A DNA stretch of 64,000 nucleotides, from assembly GCA_006503535.1 (NCBI GenBank), contig QYRS01000014.1, positions 744,001-808,000 of the forward strand. The letters run 5' to 3'. Under the pieces are notes generated by a model. It did no database searches. It was not told where the DNA came from and worked only from the letters and a program-made list of their open reading frames with translations. Below are positions 44,460-54,657 of the stretch, one piece after another. Origin of the DNA: Arthrinium phaeospermum. Its lineage: Eukaryota > Ascomycota > Sordariomycetes > Amphisphaeriales > Apiosporaceae. Numbering within the stretch: the stretch's first letter is position 1; each line of letters begins with the position of its first letter. Position numbers and translations under genes: made by a program.

Positions 44460-45478
44460 ATGTCGTGGAGCAGACTTATCCGGTTCGTTGGCGACGACGA
44501 CCAAGTGCATTATGGCGAACCCAAGATCACCGCGGCCTCGGATCTCCCGTCTCTTCTCGAGAAGGGCGAATTGTTTGCGACCGAAATTTCGGGTTCTAGC
44601 CCATTTGAAGGCAGCACTACCGGAAAGGAGCTGAAAGTCAAGGCTCTCCTCGGCCCTTTGACTCCGGCAGATGTCCCGATCGTTCGGTGCATCGGACTGA
44701 ACTACATCAAGCACAGTAAGTCATCCGAATCTGCCGAAAAGGCGCGCGATACTGATTACCATGCCCATCCCTAGTCCAAGAGGGCGGCCGGAAACCCCCG
44801 CCGTACCCCTCCGTCTTCATCAAGCCGTCCGCGTCCGTGGCAGACCATGGCGAGGATGTCCCTATCCCCAGAGTGGTGGTCCAGGAGGACGGCCAGGTCG
44901 ACTACGAGGGCGAGCTCTGCGTCGTGATCGGCAAGGCCGGGAAGGACATCCCCAAGGACCAGGCCCTGGACCACATCGCGGGGTACGCGACCGGCAACGA
45001 CGTCTCGTCGCGGAGGTGGCAGCGCGACCCCGCCTACGCCGGCGGGGTGCCGCAGTGGTGCTTCTCCAAGGGCTTTGACAAGTGGTGTCCCATGGGCCCG
45101 ATGCTGGTTTCCCCCAAGGTATGCATTGGCGAGAATCGTCATTTTCCCAGTTTGTTTTCACCTGAAGATACACGGAGCTAACGCGGTGGTCTTGGTTAGG
45201 TTGTGGGAGCTGCCGAGAAGCTGGCTTTGCGGACGTGGGTCAACGGCGAGTTGCGGCAAGACTCGGACACCAGCGACTTGCTGTTTGGGGTCAAAGAGAT
45301 AGTCGCCTTTGTGAGCCAGGGCACCACGCTCGAGCGAGGCACCGTCATCATGACGGGGACGCCGGCTGGTGTCGCCATGGGGATGAAAGAGCCCAAGTAT
45401 CTCCAGGACGGAGATGTGGTCGAGGTGGAGATCGAAGAGCTTGGCAAGCTGCGCAACAAGATGGCTTTCCAGTCCTAG
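44460..45478 (+). CDS. FAH-family hydrolase (fumarylpyruvate/acylpyruvate hydrolase-like), 292 residues
   Basis: Exons 44460-44715, 44775-45118 and 45200-45478. It starts MSWSRLIRFVGDDDQVHYGE, then IVRCIGLNYIKH, FIKPSASVADHGEDV, the metal-binding YEGELCVVIGKAG, and GYATGNDVSSRRWQ, GTVIMTGTPAGVAMGMKEP. These are the hallmarks of the fumarylacetoacetate hydrolase family. The short form lacks the SH3-like N-terminal domain of true FAH. Members cleave C-C bonds of acylpyruvates or decarboxylate and isomerise aromatic-degradation products. A gentisate dioxygenase-like gene 1.5 kb away makes fumarylpyruvate or maleylpyruvate hydrolysis an attractive but unproven role. Confidence 0.88.
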
Positions 45479-45836
45479 CCGATCGGAGGAGTATTCAATG
45501 TCTCAGATGCGCAACTATATTTGAACATCATGCCTTCCGCAATCAACGAGCATACTACCATTCCTCATTGTCGTGATTAGAATGTTCAGCAGTCCAAAGT
45601 AGTATCGGGCCACACCATAATTTACCATTTCGGGCGTGTTCGTGGCACGGTCATAGCTTCACTAGTCTACCGGCATGCATAAAACTCGGGTCTTGGATAA
45701 CTTTTTGCCCCTTTCTCGTAGGCAGTCTGTGCTTTGTCCAGCATATAATGCAATCGCCTTGAGCCAGCGTGACGATTCTAGATGTTCTCATGGACTCAGT
45801 CGCCTCATACAGAGACACCCATCCTTCCCGATCGCC
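45479..45836. other. Intergenic region, about 360 bases
   Basis: FAH-family 3' region and the promoter of the GFA-type gene. Nothing specific recognised. Confidence 0.35.
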
Positions 45837-46367
45837 ATGGGATCAGAGATAAACCAGGGCGCCTGCCTATGCGGCAGCATCAAGTTCCAGGTGATCGGGA
45901 GATCGGAGAAGGTGCTAAGATGTTTCTGCTCCGACTGTACAAAGAACGCCGGCGCCCCGTTCCAAATCGTACGTCTGCCCCCACCCCCACGATTCACCCC
46001 TCACCGTTGAGGTTTAGTGTGACTAAGACGTCAGAAAGATGGCATTGTTCTTATCGAGAAACATGGTCATTTCCGATCCGGACAAAAATGTCAAGATATA
46101 CACGATCACCGAAGGCACACAGAGCGGGTTTCCCAAAGAAAAACACTTCTGCGGGAATTGCGGCTGCACCCTCTGGACGGTGCCGAGGAAGTACGGCGGC
46201 ATGATTCGCATGATCCGGACCAGTCTTCTCGACAATGGGTATGTTTTGGTTTCCATTTCCATTTCTTGGGTTTGGTCACATGGCGGCTAATTTTGGGACC
46301 ATATTCGAAAAGACTTGCCCGTTATAAATCGGAAAGAGACATCTTCATGAAGCCGGTATTAGACTAG
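45837..46367 (+). CDS. GFA/CENP-V-type zinc protein, 128 residues
   Basis: Exons 45837-45968, 46039-46238 and 46313-46367. It reads MGSEINQGACLCGSIKFQVI, then VLRCFCSDCTKNAGAPFQI, and KEKHFCGNCGCTLWTVPRKY: the paired CxC and CxxC zinc sites of the glutathione-dependent formaldehyde-activating (GFA) family. Some members bind glutathione; the catalytic role of most is unproven. The C-terminus (YKSERDIFMKPVLD) is shorter than the usual family ending by some 10-15 residues, so the last exon may have lost its end. Confidence 0.8.
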
Positions 46368-46949
46368 CCAGCAGGGACTCGATGGATATCAATCGGTTCG
46401 GAGCACATTAGCCGCTCCTGGAAATCCCATCGCAACATCGTCACATTGCTCCTTTTGGAGGAATCACACTTGATGCAACTCAAGTCTCGGAATGGTTCCG
46501 AGTCCAGGTCGGGACGGTTCCGAGCGCGGGACGTGGGGACCTCGGGGAGCGTTCCGAGCTCGTCCCTGGCCCCTCTCCCCACTACCCCAGAATTGATCGT
46601 CAATATTGACCCCCCATTGTTCCAACGGGCAAAAGGAGCGGGGGGCCGTTTCACGGATGGCTTCCTCGGCAATTCTAGTTTCCTCTGAGGAATGGATACC
46701 TACGAATCGTACCATCCTGGTTAATGCCGCTAGTTTACCGCGCCAAGGTAGCCGAGAAAGGGCTTCTTCAACACCATAGAACATAATCACAAGAACTACA
46801 TTCGTACGCTACCGATCTCCAACCTATTCGCTGAAGTTTCTCGTTTGGAACCTGTTTTATAATCTTTTCGTACACAAGAAGTATTTGTGATTCAGCATCC
46901 CCGAGGTCCTGGAAACCCGCATCCAGCCGCGAAGCTTATTCCAAACACC
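46368..46949. other. Intergenic region, about 580 bases
   Basis: Promoter of the dioxygenase-like gene. It has several short direct repeats of GGTTCCGAG and GGACGGTTCCGAGCG type near 46493-46560. No gene and no cluster motif. Confidence 0.4.
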
Positions 46950-48115
46950 ATGGCGTCTTCTCAAGACGGCTCCCGCGAGGAAGCCAAGGCGGCCTACCTC
47001 CAAACCCTCCCCTCCAAGAATCTAGCCCCGCTCTGGACCGTCATGGGCGCCATGGTCCCGCCCCGGCCCGCGCCCAAAGCCGCCGTGACGGCGTGGAAGT
47101 ACGACGAGGCCCGCCGGCTGCTGCTGCAGGCGGGCGACGTCGTCGACGCGCACGAGGCCGAGCGCCGCGTCCTCATGCTCGTCAACCCGGCCCTGCGCGC
47201 CCCCTACACGACCGACACCCTCTACGCGGGCCTGCAGCTCATCCTGCCCGGGGAGACGGCGCCGGCGCACCGGCACACGGCGTTCGCGCTCAGGTTCATC
47301 GTCGAGGGGGAGCGGGGGTTCACGGCGGTGGGGGGAAGGAAGGTGTTCATGAGCCGCGGGGATGTGATTTTGACGCCGAGTTGGGATTGGCACGATCATG
47401 GGCACGAAGGTGGGTGGTAGTCGTGGAATGGTTCCTGTTTACGTTCCGGTGGGGATACTGACATGAATAAAATAGGCGACGGACCCATGATTTGGCTCGA
47501 CGGGCTGGATCTGCCCTTGTACCAGGCCTTCCCCACCAACTTTGCCGAGATGTATGCCGAGAGCCGGTATCCCAGCGAGTAAGTACACATCAAATCATGC
47601 CACGGACAGAAGAGCAGCGGTTAACATCCCTCCCCAGACCCTCGGAAGACATTTCCCACCTCAAGATCCCCTGGTCCCAAGCCCAGGCCCAGCTGGACGC
47701 GGAACCCGGCACCCACGCCCTCTGGCACTACACCCTCCCCACCAATCTTATTTCTTCGTCCACCACGCCCTCCAAGATCCCTCTCTCCCTCACCATCGGC
47801 GGGCAAGCCGAGCGCGTCCGGGCCGGCACCTCCAGTACCCCCCTGCGGGAGTCGTGCTCGTTCGTGTACCACTGCTTCGAGGGCGCCGGCAAGACGCGGC
47901 TGACGCTCGCGGACGGGACGACGACCGAAGAGGTCGAGTGGAGGCGCGGCGACACGTTTGCGGTGCCGGCTTGGACGGAGCGGGTGCACGAGGCGGCCGG
48001 TGGGGAGGATTGCTACCTTTTTGCGGTGAATGATTTGCCGCTGCTGAAGAATTTGGGTATGTATCGGCGGGAGGGGGAGGAGTTCTTGGGGCGCTGGGGG
48101 AGAGCCTCGTCGTGA
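46950..48115 (+). CDS. Gentisate 1,2-dioxygenase-like bicupin, 346 residues
   Basis: Exons 46950-47409, 47476-47578 and 47638-48115. It starts [20 protein letters not shown] after CACCATGG. The first cupin has [17 protein letters not shown] and [20 protein letters not shown], giving the His ligands of the Fe(II) site, and [19 protein letters not shown], characteristic of gentisate dioxygenases. The second cupin has [20 protein letters not shown] and [20 protein letters not shown]. The length is typical. The family opens gentisate (2,5-dihydroxybenzoate) to maleylpyruvate; 1-hydroxy-2-naphthoate dioxygenases are close relatives and cannot be excluded. Its stop lies only 40 bases from the end of the convergent regulator gene. 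Confidence 0.85.
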
Positions 48116-48155
48116 TGAGATATTGCGATTTTGCAGTCGTGCTAGTTACCCGAAG

Positions 48156-51005
48156 TCAAACGAAGTTGCCAGTTAAAGGACCGAAATCGCAATTGTAGCC
48201 GTCTTCCGGAAGGCTGCTCAGCCAATCGTAACCGCCAACCGGCAGCCAAACATCTCCGAATGTTCCGTCGTTGGGGAGGGCAGGGGCGACTTCAGGTTGC
48301 CGAGTCTGATCTAAACTCTTGGTGTGGGAGTCATGATCACTATCTGAATGGGATGTCAGAATTTGTGGCTGAAGAACTTGGTTCAATTTGCATTCTTGCT
48401 TACTCTGGTGAACGTCAGAAGACTGCTCCCCCGACCGCTCGGCGTAGACCTTCTGCAGGACATGGCGGCACCGCCGCGAGAACCCGATCCCGTAGTCGTC
48501 ATACCGCGCCAGTCCTTGCATGCAACGGGCCCAGGTTTCCTTGAGCTCGTCCACGTTGGCGGTCTGCACCTGCCGCAGCGTGGGCGAGGTCAGAACCGCC
48601 AGCAAGACTGTGCCCGCCGTATAAAGATCTACCATGGCGGGATTAGTACACACGATTACTTACGTAGGATACTGCCCGAGTCCACTTACAAAATATAGAG
48701 TACCACCAGGGGGGCACCTGACTGGCGTTTCCCTTGCAAAGCAGGTTGACCAACTCCTGGGCGGCCCGCAAGCAGGACATGATGCATCCGGTTAGCATAC
48801 TCAGTTGGAAGTCCGTGAGGTGCTGGAGACCCTCAGGTTGCAGGAATGTGCCCTGGGCCAGGTCTATCGTGATGGGTCGAAATAGCAAGATCCGCTGGTG
48901 TAAGTATCTTTGGTGAGATCGTCAGCCCGTAGCTCACAGTATGATTGAAGGGGAAGGTGTGATTCAAAGTGGAAAACATTGGGTACTTACCTGCAGTGTA
49001 GTGATGAAGCTTGCCGTATTTGGATCGGATCCGGGTTTGCATCAAAGTCGTCTCGATAAATCAGATGTTCGGGCAACTGACGGCGCCATCGAGCCAGATT
49101 GGCGTCAATCTTCAGGATAAAAGTCAGTGCTCCAAAGTCTTTGCCTTCGGAGATGTTTCCAGCTATCTCGGTCGATGCCTCCGCTGGGGGTCGGTATAGG
49201 CTCCTGAAGTCGGGCCAAATAGTAATGGTCAGTCAACCGAATGTTAATGGGTAATAAAACTAGGTGTACAGAGATGCCGTATCTTACTTGAGAACTTCGA
49301 TCAAGCTGTCGCTCAACTTTAGCGCCTGGACGAAGAATGCCACCTCGGACTTGGGACACTCCTGCAGCGGCTGTGAGCAGCTGCCCGGTTCGCGCCGCAG
49401 GAGCGCGTCGTCGATTGGCTCTGGCAGCGGTACCGACGTTGGCCAAGTTACCATCGGCGGCCTACCATAGGTCATGCTTAGAACCCTGTATGGATGGTCA
49501 GCCAGTCAGTAAGCTCGGTCTCCTTTCTGATGAGGACTGGTCAAAATAAGTACCTGTCCATAAGAATGCAACCCCACCACGTCCGCCTTCTCTCCTGGCG
49601 CTCGGCTTGGCTTTCAGAAGCCATGTCGAGCTGGATGCCGATCCCCTGCGCCAGTCGAATGGCAGTCCCAGCCGCCAACCAGCATTTGTTGATCTTGTCG
49701 GTGCTCTGGAGATAGTGGGCCGTCAGAAGGAAAGCCTGGACAAGGGAGAGGGAGCTGTGGTCAAGGTCGGCATCCTTGAGCAACTCTTGTGATCTGTTGA
49801 AGAAGACCAAGGCGTTCTCCTTGAATGAGACAGGGCCGCCGCTGGCGAAGTGATAAGTGCAGCCCAGCGCGAATACCAGGTTCAGGGTGACGTGGAAAGC
49901 TCTTGCCTCATGGATGGTACTGAAGTCAAATTGGCTATGAGCATCGTGGATATCACTTTTCCCGAAGATGTAGTTGTATCTGCCATCGAAGTTCTGATCA
50001 GTAAGGGGCCCCTGGTTCATTGGAGAGATGCGGGATTCGGGGGCTGAGGACTCTTTCTCACTTCGTCATGAATGTTGGCCTGTGCAGGATTGGATGCAAA
50101 GGCTGGGCATAGCTCCAGTACTTCTCCAGATGACTATCCGCCGTCTTTGGTGCCGGGAGGGCTTGGCCATCCAGGAACTCGAGGAGCAGCCCGAGGGTCC
50201 TCCGCTGCGCGGCGTACGCCGACGCTGACACCGATGCCGACGACGAGCTGGTGGTGGCGGGGTCGGCCCCCCGGTAATTACTGTGACGCCGCTCCTTGGC
50301 GGACGTGTCCTGCACCTCTCGCATGAACTGGGCGGCGCTAGAAGGGCCGAGGAACACAGCTGGCCCCGGCTCGCCGGGCGAGATTTCCGATGCGCCCATG
50401 AACCCGCCCGGCCCCTGCGCCTCTGGTTGGCGCGTCGCCCCGCTGTCACCCACGCCACTGGACAGAGGAGTCCCGAACTCCTGGGACTGGCGGGATCCTC
50501 CGCTACCCGGTAGCGGTGTTGTGCGGGGTGTCGCGTTCCAGCTGGCCGGGACTGTCACTGGTGGCGGTGGTGCGGGTGACGGCGTGACTGGCATCGCCGT
50601 AATGGAAGACGGGATTCCATTGGCGGTCGTAGCGCCATTTCGAAGAGCAGTAGTAGCAGCAGCCGCGCCTCTCGGCTCGCCGGGCCCGCCGCCCTTCGAG
50701 TGTACTGCCGTCGCCGCCGGACTTTGGCTCAAAATCTGCCGCAAATCCTGCACCTCCGACCTCAGCAGCTGGAGTTCCGCCATGTCGACCCTCGACTGCT
50801 GCTGCGGGGCGTCCGGGTAGACGCACTGCGCCTCAGGCCGCCGTTTCCGCTCGCAGGGCCCGCAGATCGGGCGCGCGCTGTCGCACTTGGTCTTCTTGTC
50901 CCGGCACTCTTGGCAGGCCACCGTGACCTTGCGGCGTTTCGCCGGGCGGCTGGCACTGGGGCTCGGCGGGTGTTCGGCTGCGGCGGCAACCCGCGATGAC
51001 GGCAT
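48156..51005 (-). CDS. Zn2Cys6 transcription factor, 823 residues
   Basis: Six exons on the minus strand: 51005-50062, 49979-49554, 49485-49288, 49203-48991, 48907-48690 and 48628-48156. The phases agree throughout and join YNYIFGKSD, SLYRPPAEAS, ANLARWRRQLPEHLIYRDDF and RILLFRPITIDL. The zinc cluster has cysteines 31, 34, 41, 48, 51 and 61 (VACQECRDKKTKC...CGPCERKRRPEAQC), followed by a short coiled coil (MAELQLLRSEVQDLRQIL). A long Pro/Ser/Ala-rich linker and the fungal middle homology region (CTYHFASGGPVSFKENALVF, RRRTWWGCILMDR, SMTYGRPPM) come next. It lies tail to tail with the dioxygenase-like gene and may control the aromatic module; this is inference from position. An in-frame ATG at 51125 is less likely as start. 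Confidence 0.88.
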
Positions 51006-51664
51006 GGTCCGGATCTGGGACGCTGGGACTCCCAGCCAGTAGTTAATTGCGCCTTTGAGGTGGGTAGCCGTGGTTTCTCCTTTCTTTTGCCTGTCGCGTT
51101 GCAATTGAAAAGGGGTAGCTGGCAACCAAAAAGCTGGGATGAATTGGGAATCTGGGGAAGGCGGGGTCGCAGGGTGATTGGACGCTTATGGGATGCTCGC
51201 TGTTGAATTGGGGAACTAGCTGTTTATTTGTTGTTGCTAATTGGTGGAGAGTTTACGATAAACTCCACCCAGGGTTCAATGTATGTGAAGGTACCGATGT
51301 GAGTATGGTCGAGGGCGCCAGGTATTATCGAATTCTGGGGTGAACTGGATTGAATCTACGATCATTAGCTTGGCGAAGATTTCCATTTGAGATCATCGTG
51401 GATCCGGTGGTTTTCCTGCCACTCTACCAATCGCCGGGCTCTTCATCGAGACTTCAACTTGCGAACTCTGGCAAATACTTACGGTTCGCACTGAGCTGTG
51501 CTCCTGGACCAGCCTGCTGCATTCGATCAAACCAAGCCAATCAATCACTAAACAATGCGAACTGGGTTTTCGAAAGGCACGATTAACTTGGGCATGCTTT
51601 TAGCTTCGCATCATTGGATATTGGTTATTCTCACGAGGTACCAGCCCGGTACCATACAGCAACT
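51006..51664. other. Intergenic region, about 660 bases
   Basis: Promoter of the Zn2Cys6 regulator and the 3' end of sulfatase 4, both transcribed leftwards. No feature recognised and no cluster motif. Confidence 0.4.
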
Positions 51665-53248
51665 CTACTTGCCATCGCCACCAGCAGCCGCCTTCCGCCG
51701 CGCCTCGAGCTGCTCCCGCGGCGAGACCAGGTCGACCTCGGGGAACCGGTTATCCTGCGCCCACGGCACGAAGTCGGAGCTATCCACCATCCACCGCAGC
51801 GCCTCCCGCTCGAACTCCTGGACCACGTCCGCCACCTCGGCCTTCTCGGCCAGGTTGTGCATCTCGTGCGGGTCGTCCCGGCGGTGGTACAGCTCGCACG
51901 GCTCGTACAGGCGGTAGATGTACGTCCAGGTGGGGTCGCGGATCGCCAGCGCCTTGCCGACCCAGACGGCGGCGTCCTCGTGCTGCAGCGCGGCCTTGAG
52001 GTCGTAGGGGTAGGGCGACTGCTCGAGCAGGGGCTCCTCGCTCTTGAGGAAGCCGCCCTCGGAGTAGGCGTACCGCTTGTGCTCGGTCGCGCCGTCCACC
52101 AGCACGGGCACGAGGGACCGGCCGTTGTGGGGGAAGTCCTGCCCGACGCCGCACAGCTCGAAGACCGTGGGGATCAGGTCGACCATCTCCGCCATGGCCG
52201 CCGACGTCTGCCCTGAGGGGAGCGAGGCGCCCGCGATGATGAGGGGCTCGTGAACCAGCACGTCGGAAAGCCCCGAGGGCCACTTCTCGATCAGACCGTA
52301 GTCGCCCAGGTACTCGCCGTGGTCCGTGAAGAACATGGAAACAGTATCCTTCCACCGGCCGGACTCGTCCAGCGCCGCGACGATGCGCCCGAACTGGTCG
52401 TCGAGGCGCGAGATCATGCCGTAGTACGTCGCCTTGATCTCGGCCCAGATCTCGGGCGTGGCGCGGTCGGTGCCGTAGCGCTCGCGGATGTTGCGCATGT
52501 ACCCGGGCTCGTAGCCCGTCTTGTCCTCGGGCCTAGCAATGGGCGGCATGGCGTCGCGCGCGTACTGCGAGAAGTAGGGCTCCTCGACCTGGAAGGGGCA
52601 GTGCGGGAAGAGCAGCGGCATGAAGAGGACCCAGGGATTGTCGGCGGGCGGGCACTCGAGCCAAGTCAGGGCGGACCGCACGACGGCGTCGTCGTAGTCC
52701 TGGGCTTGGTGGGCGTTGCGGAGGCCGCGATAGAACAGGCGGCCCCAGATGCTCTCGTCCTTTTCGCGCGGGGGCGCGCCCGGGCCGAACTTGGGGATGA
52801 ACTCGGGGGTCTCGAGGAAGCCGTACTCGTCGAGGCTCAGCTCCGTCACCGCGGGCGCGAAGGTGTCGCCGCGGGGCGCCAGGCAGGCGACGTGGTAGCC
52901 GGACTCCTTCAGGCTGCGGAACAGGTTCGGCTCCCACGGCTTGATCAGGTTGTGCAGGCTGCGGTGGCCGCTGACGTGGGGGTAGGCGCCCGTGAACATG
53001 CTGCAGCGCGACTGGGAGCAGACCGAGGCCTGGGTGAAGCAGTTGGTGAAGAGGGTGCCGCGCCGGGCGAAGGCGTCGATGTGCGGGGTCCGCACCGGGT
53101 GGCCCGCCGGGCTCGTGCAGCCCAGCGAGTCGAACCGCAGCTGGTCCGGCATGAAGATGACCAGGTTCGGCCGCTTGCCGCCGTTGGGCGAGTCGACCGC
53201 CAGCGGCAGGGGCTTGGGGGCCAGCTTGTGCGGGGGCGGCGCCGACAT
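51665..53248 (-). CDS. Sulfatase 4 with non-canonical C-S-Q-S-R signature, 527 residues
   Basis: An intronless minus-strand gene. The chosen start MSAPPPHKLAPKPLPLAVDS (ATG 53248) precedes KRPNLVIFMPDQLRFDSLGC. Longer in-frame starts up to 53359 add non-conserved residues. The formylglycine position is Cys77 in QASVCSQSRCSMFTGAYPHV: the usual CxPxR has Gln in place of Pro. Other sulfatase elements are intact: HRSLHNLIKPWEPNLFRSLK, LLFPHCPFQVEEPYFSQYAR, TVSMFFTDHGEYLGDYGLIE, and YIYRLYEPCELYHRRDDPHE near the end. There is no signal peptide. The promoter has an exact cluster motif 250 bases upstream. The substrate is unknown. Confidence 0.9.
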   Translation of the reverse strand: MSAPPPHKLAPKPLPLAVDSPNGGKRPNLVIFMPDQLRFDSLGCTSPAGHPVRTPHIDAFARRGTLFTNCFTQASVCSQSRCSMFTGAYPHVSGHRSLHNLIKPWEPNLFRSLKESGYHVACLAPRGDTFAPAVTELSLDEYGFLETPEFIPKFGPGAPPREKDESIWGRLFYRGLRNAHQAQDYDDAVVRSALTWLECPPADNPWVLFMPLLFPHCPFQVEEPYFSQYARDAMPPIARPEDKTGYEPGYMRNIRERYGTDRATPEIWAEIKATYYGMISRLDDQFGRIVAALDESGRWKDTVSMFFTDHGEYLGDYGLIEKWPSGLSDVLVHEPLIIAGASLPSGQTSAAMAEMVDLIPTVFELCGVGQDFPHNGRSLVPVLVDGATEHKRYAYSEGGFLKSEEPLLEQSPYPYDLKAALQHEDAAVWVGKALAIRDPTWTYIYRLYEPCELYHRRDDPHEMHNLAEKAEVADVVQEFEREALRWMVDSSDFVPWAQDNRFPEVDLVSPREQLEARRKAAAGGDGK

Positions 53249-54657
53249 CTTGGGAGACGGGGAGTTTGACCGATTTTGGTGAGACGGCAATATCTCGATA
53301 CCCCAGTTTGTAAGGCGAGAGATCAGTACTCGCTCGAAACATGCGGAAACCACGTTCACGATGTTTTGTAAGTGTAAGTTGTTGGCTCACTGCTATTTCG
53401 GGATTGCTCCGATCACGCCATTCCCCCCTCCCCCACGACCGGAAGGCTCCCCGAGTGTTTTCACTAAAACGGACGATGCTCCCACTCCATCGTTCCCCGA
53501 CTACCGAGTGGGCCATTTCTGGTTAAATAACATCGAAAATTAGTACCATGGGTATCCATTTCAGCCTCTTCAACCCATCGACCAATCCGAATGGATTGGG
53601 GAATGTCCAGTCGGGGTTGGTACGGCGTTTTGGCTGGTGGATATGCGAAGGCCGAGTGAGACGGGATCTGGGGATGGCCAGTCGCTATCTCGGCACCATC
53701 TCGTCCCGTTGCATTTGCATATTAAGCAGTCATGCACGCATCCCGATATTTGACGTTCTTTGATGATGTTCTGCGAGTTCGACAGCAATCATGGGCCAAC
53801 TTTCATCCCAGAATGATTTCTCAACGTCTGCTACAACGTCATATCGGACGCAATGGGCTTATCATTCGCTGGCGAGTCTCCAAAAGGCCATGCGCCTGCC
53901 GAGGTGACAGTTTTGCAAGCTTGGACAGGTCTTGTATCGCACAGTCGGACATTCAATGCAGAGCAACTCAGGGCATTTTAGTCTCTAGGCGGATCTAATT
54001 CCGTCAACTAGCATTGGCTCGACCCACTGTATTTTGGACGTCTCGATAATTGATCGCGACCCGACTCGGCCGGGCATCAGATCAATCGAATGCCGAATCC
54101 CAAAATAGCGAATCTATAGCCGGTAAATTTCTTGGCGATGGAAATGGATGCTGAAGAAGAAAAGGACTAGTCTCGAGAAGCTGTCTCGCTCTTTCCCAAA
54201 ACCCCACTGAACCCAGCAAAGATGGACATTTGCTCTGCCAAGTCTGGGGTTTCGGCAACACCAGCTACGAACCTATGACCTCATCAGTGCGGCCCCACGA
54301 ACCGTAGCTCTTCCTCCGAAGCTCCCAAGCTCCAAGCCCGCCCTGGTCGTCCCGCGACAGAGAGCGAACGAGCGAGCGGTTACGTCGTTGTGCCTGGCTA
54401 GACCTGCAATTTCGAACAAGGACGGCCGCATGCTATCAGTGTGACGGATGCTTCGGACACCAAACACTGAACTTGATAGATTTCCTTCTTTTCGCATATA
54501 AGAACTGTCAGATCCGTTCTCCAGACTCGTCCCGTCCCGGCTTTGCCTAACTTCTCGTCGTTCCCGCGTTGTACACTGGATCTCCCCCTCTATCTTCCAC
54601 CATATTGTCGTCGCACGCTGGTTTTCCTTAAGAAATAATACGTAATTCTCCGCCAAA
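53249..54657. other. Intergenic region, about 1.4 kb, right edge of the cluster
   Basis: Sulfatase 4 promoter (with the exact motif at 53497), then unremarkable sequence, then the promoter and leader of the mitochondrial phosphate carrier. No gene seen. Confidence 0.5.
53497..53506. promoter_or_regulatory. CCGACTACCG site, exact
   Basis: Exact cluster motif upstream of sulfatase 4, in the context TCCCCGACTACCGAGTGG. Confidence 0.65.

Noticed and set aside
45837..46367. GFA-type protein as the formylglycine-generating enzyme that would activate the sulfatases
   Set aside because: Its Cys pattern is that of the GFA/CENP-V zinc fold, not of the sulfatase-modifying factor family; the names are only superficially similar.
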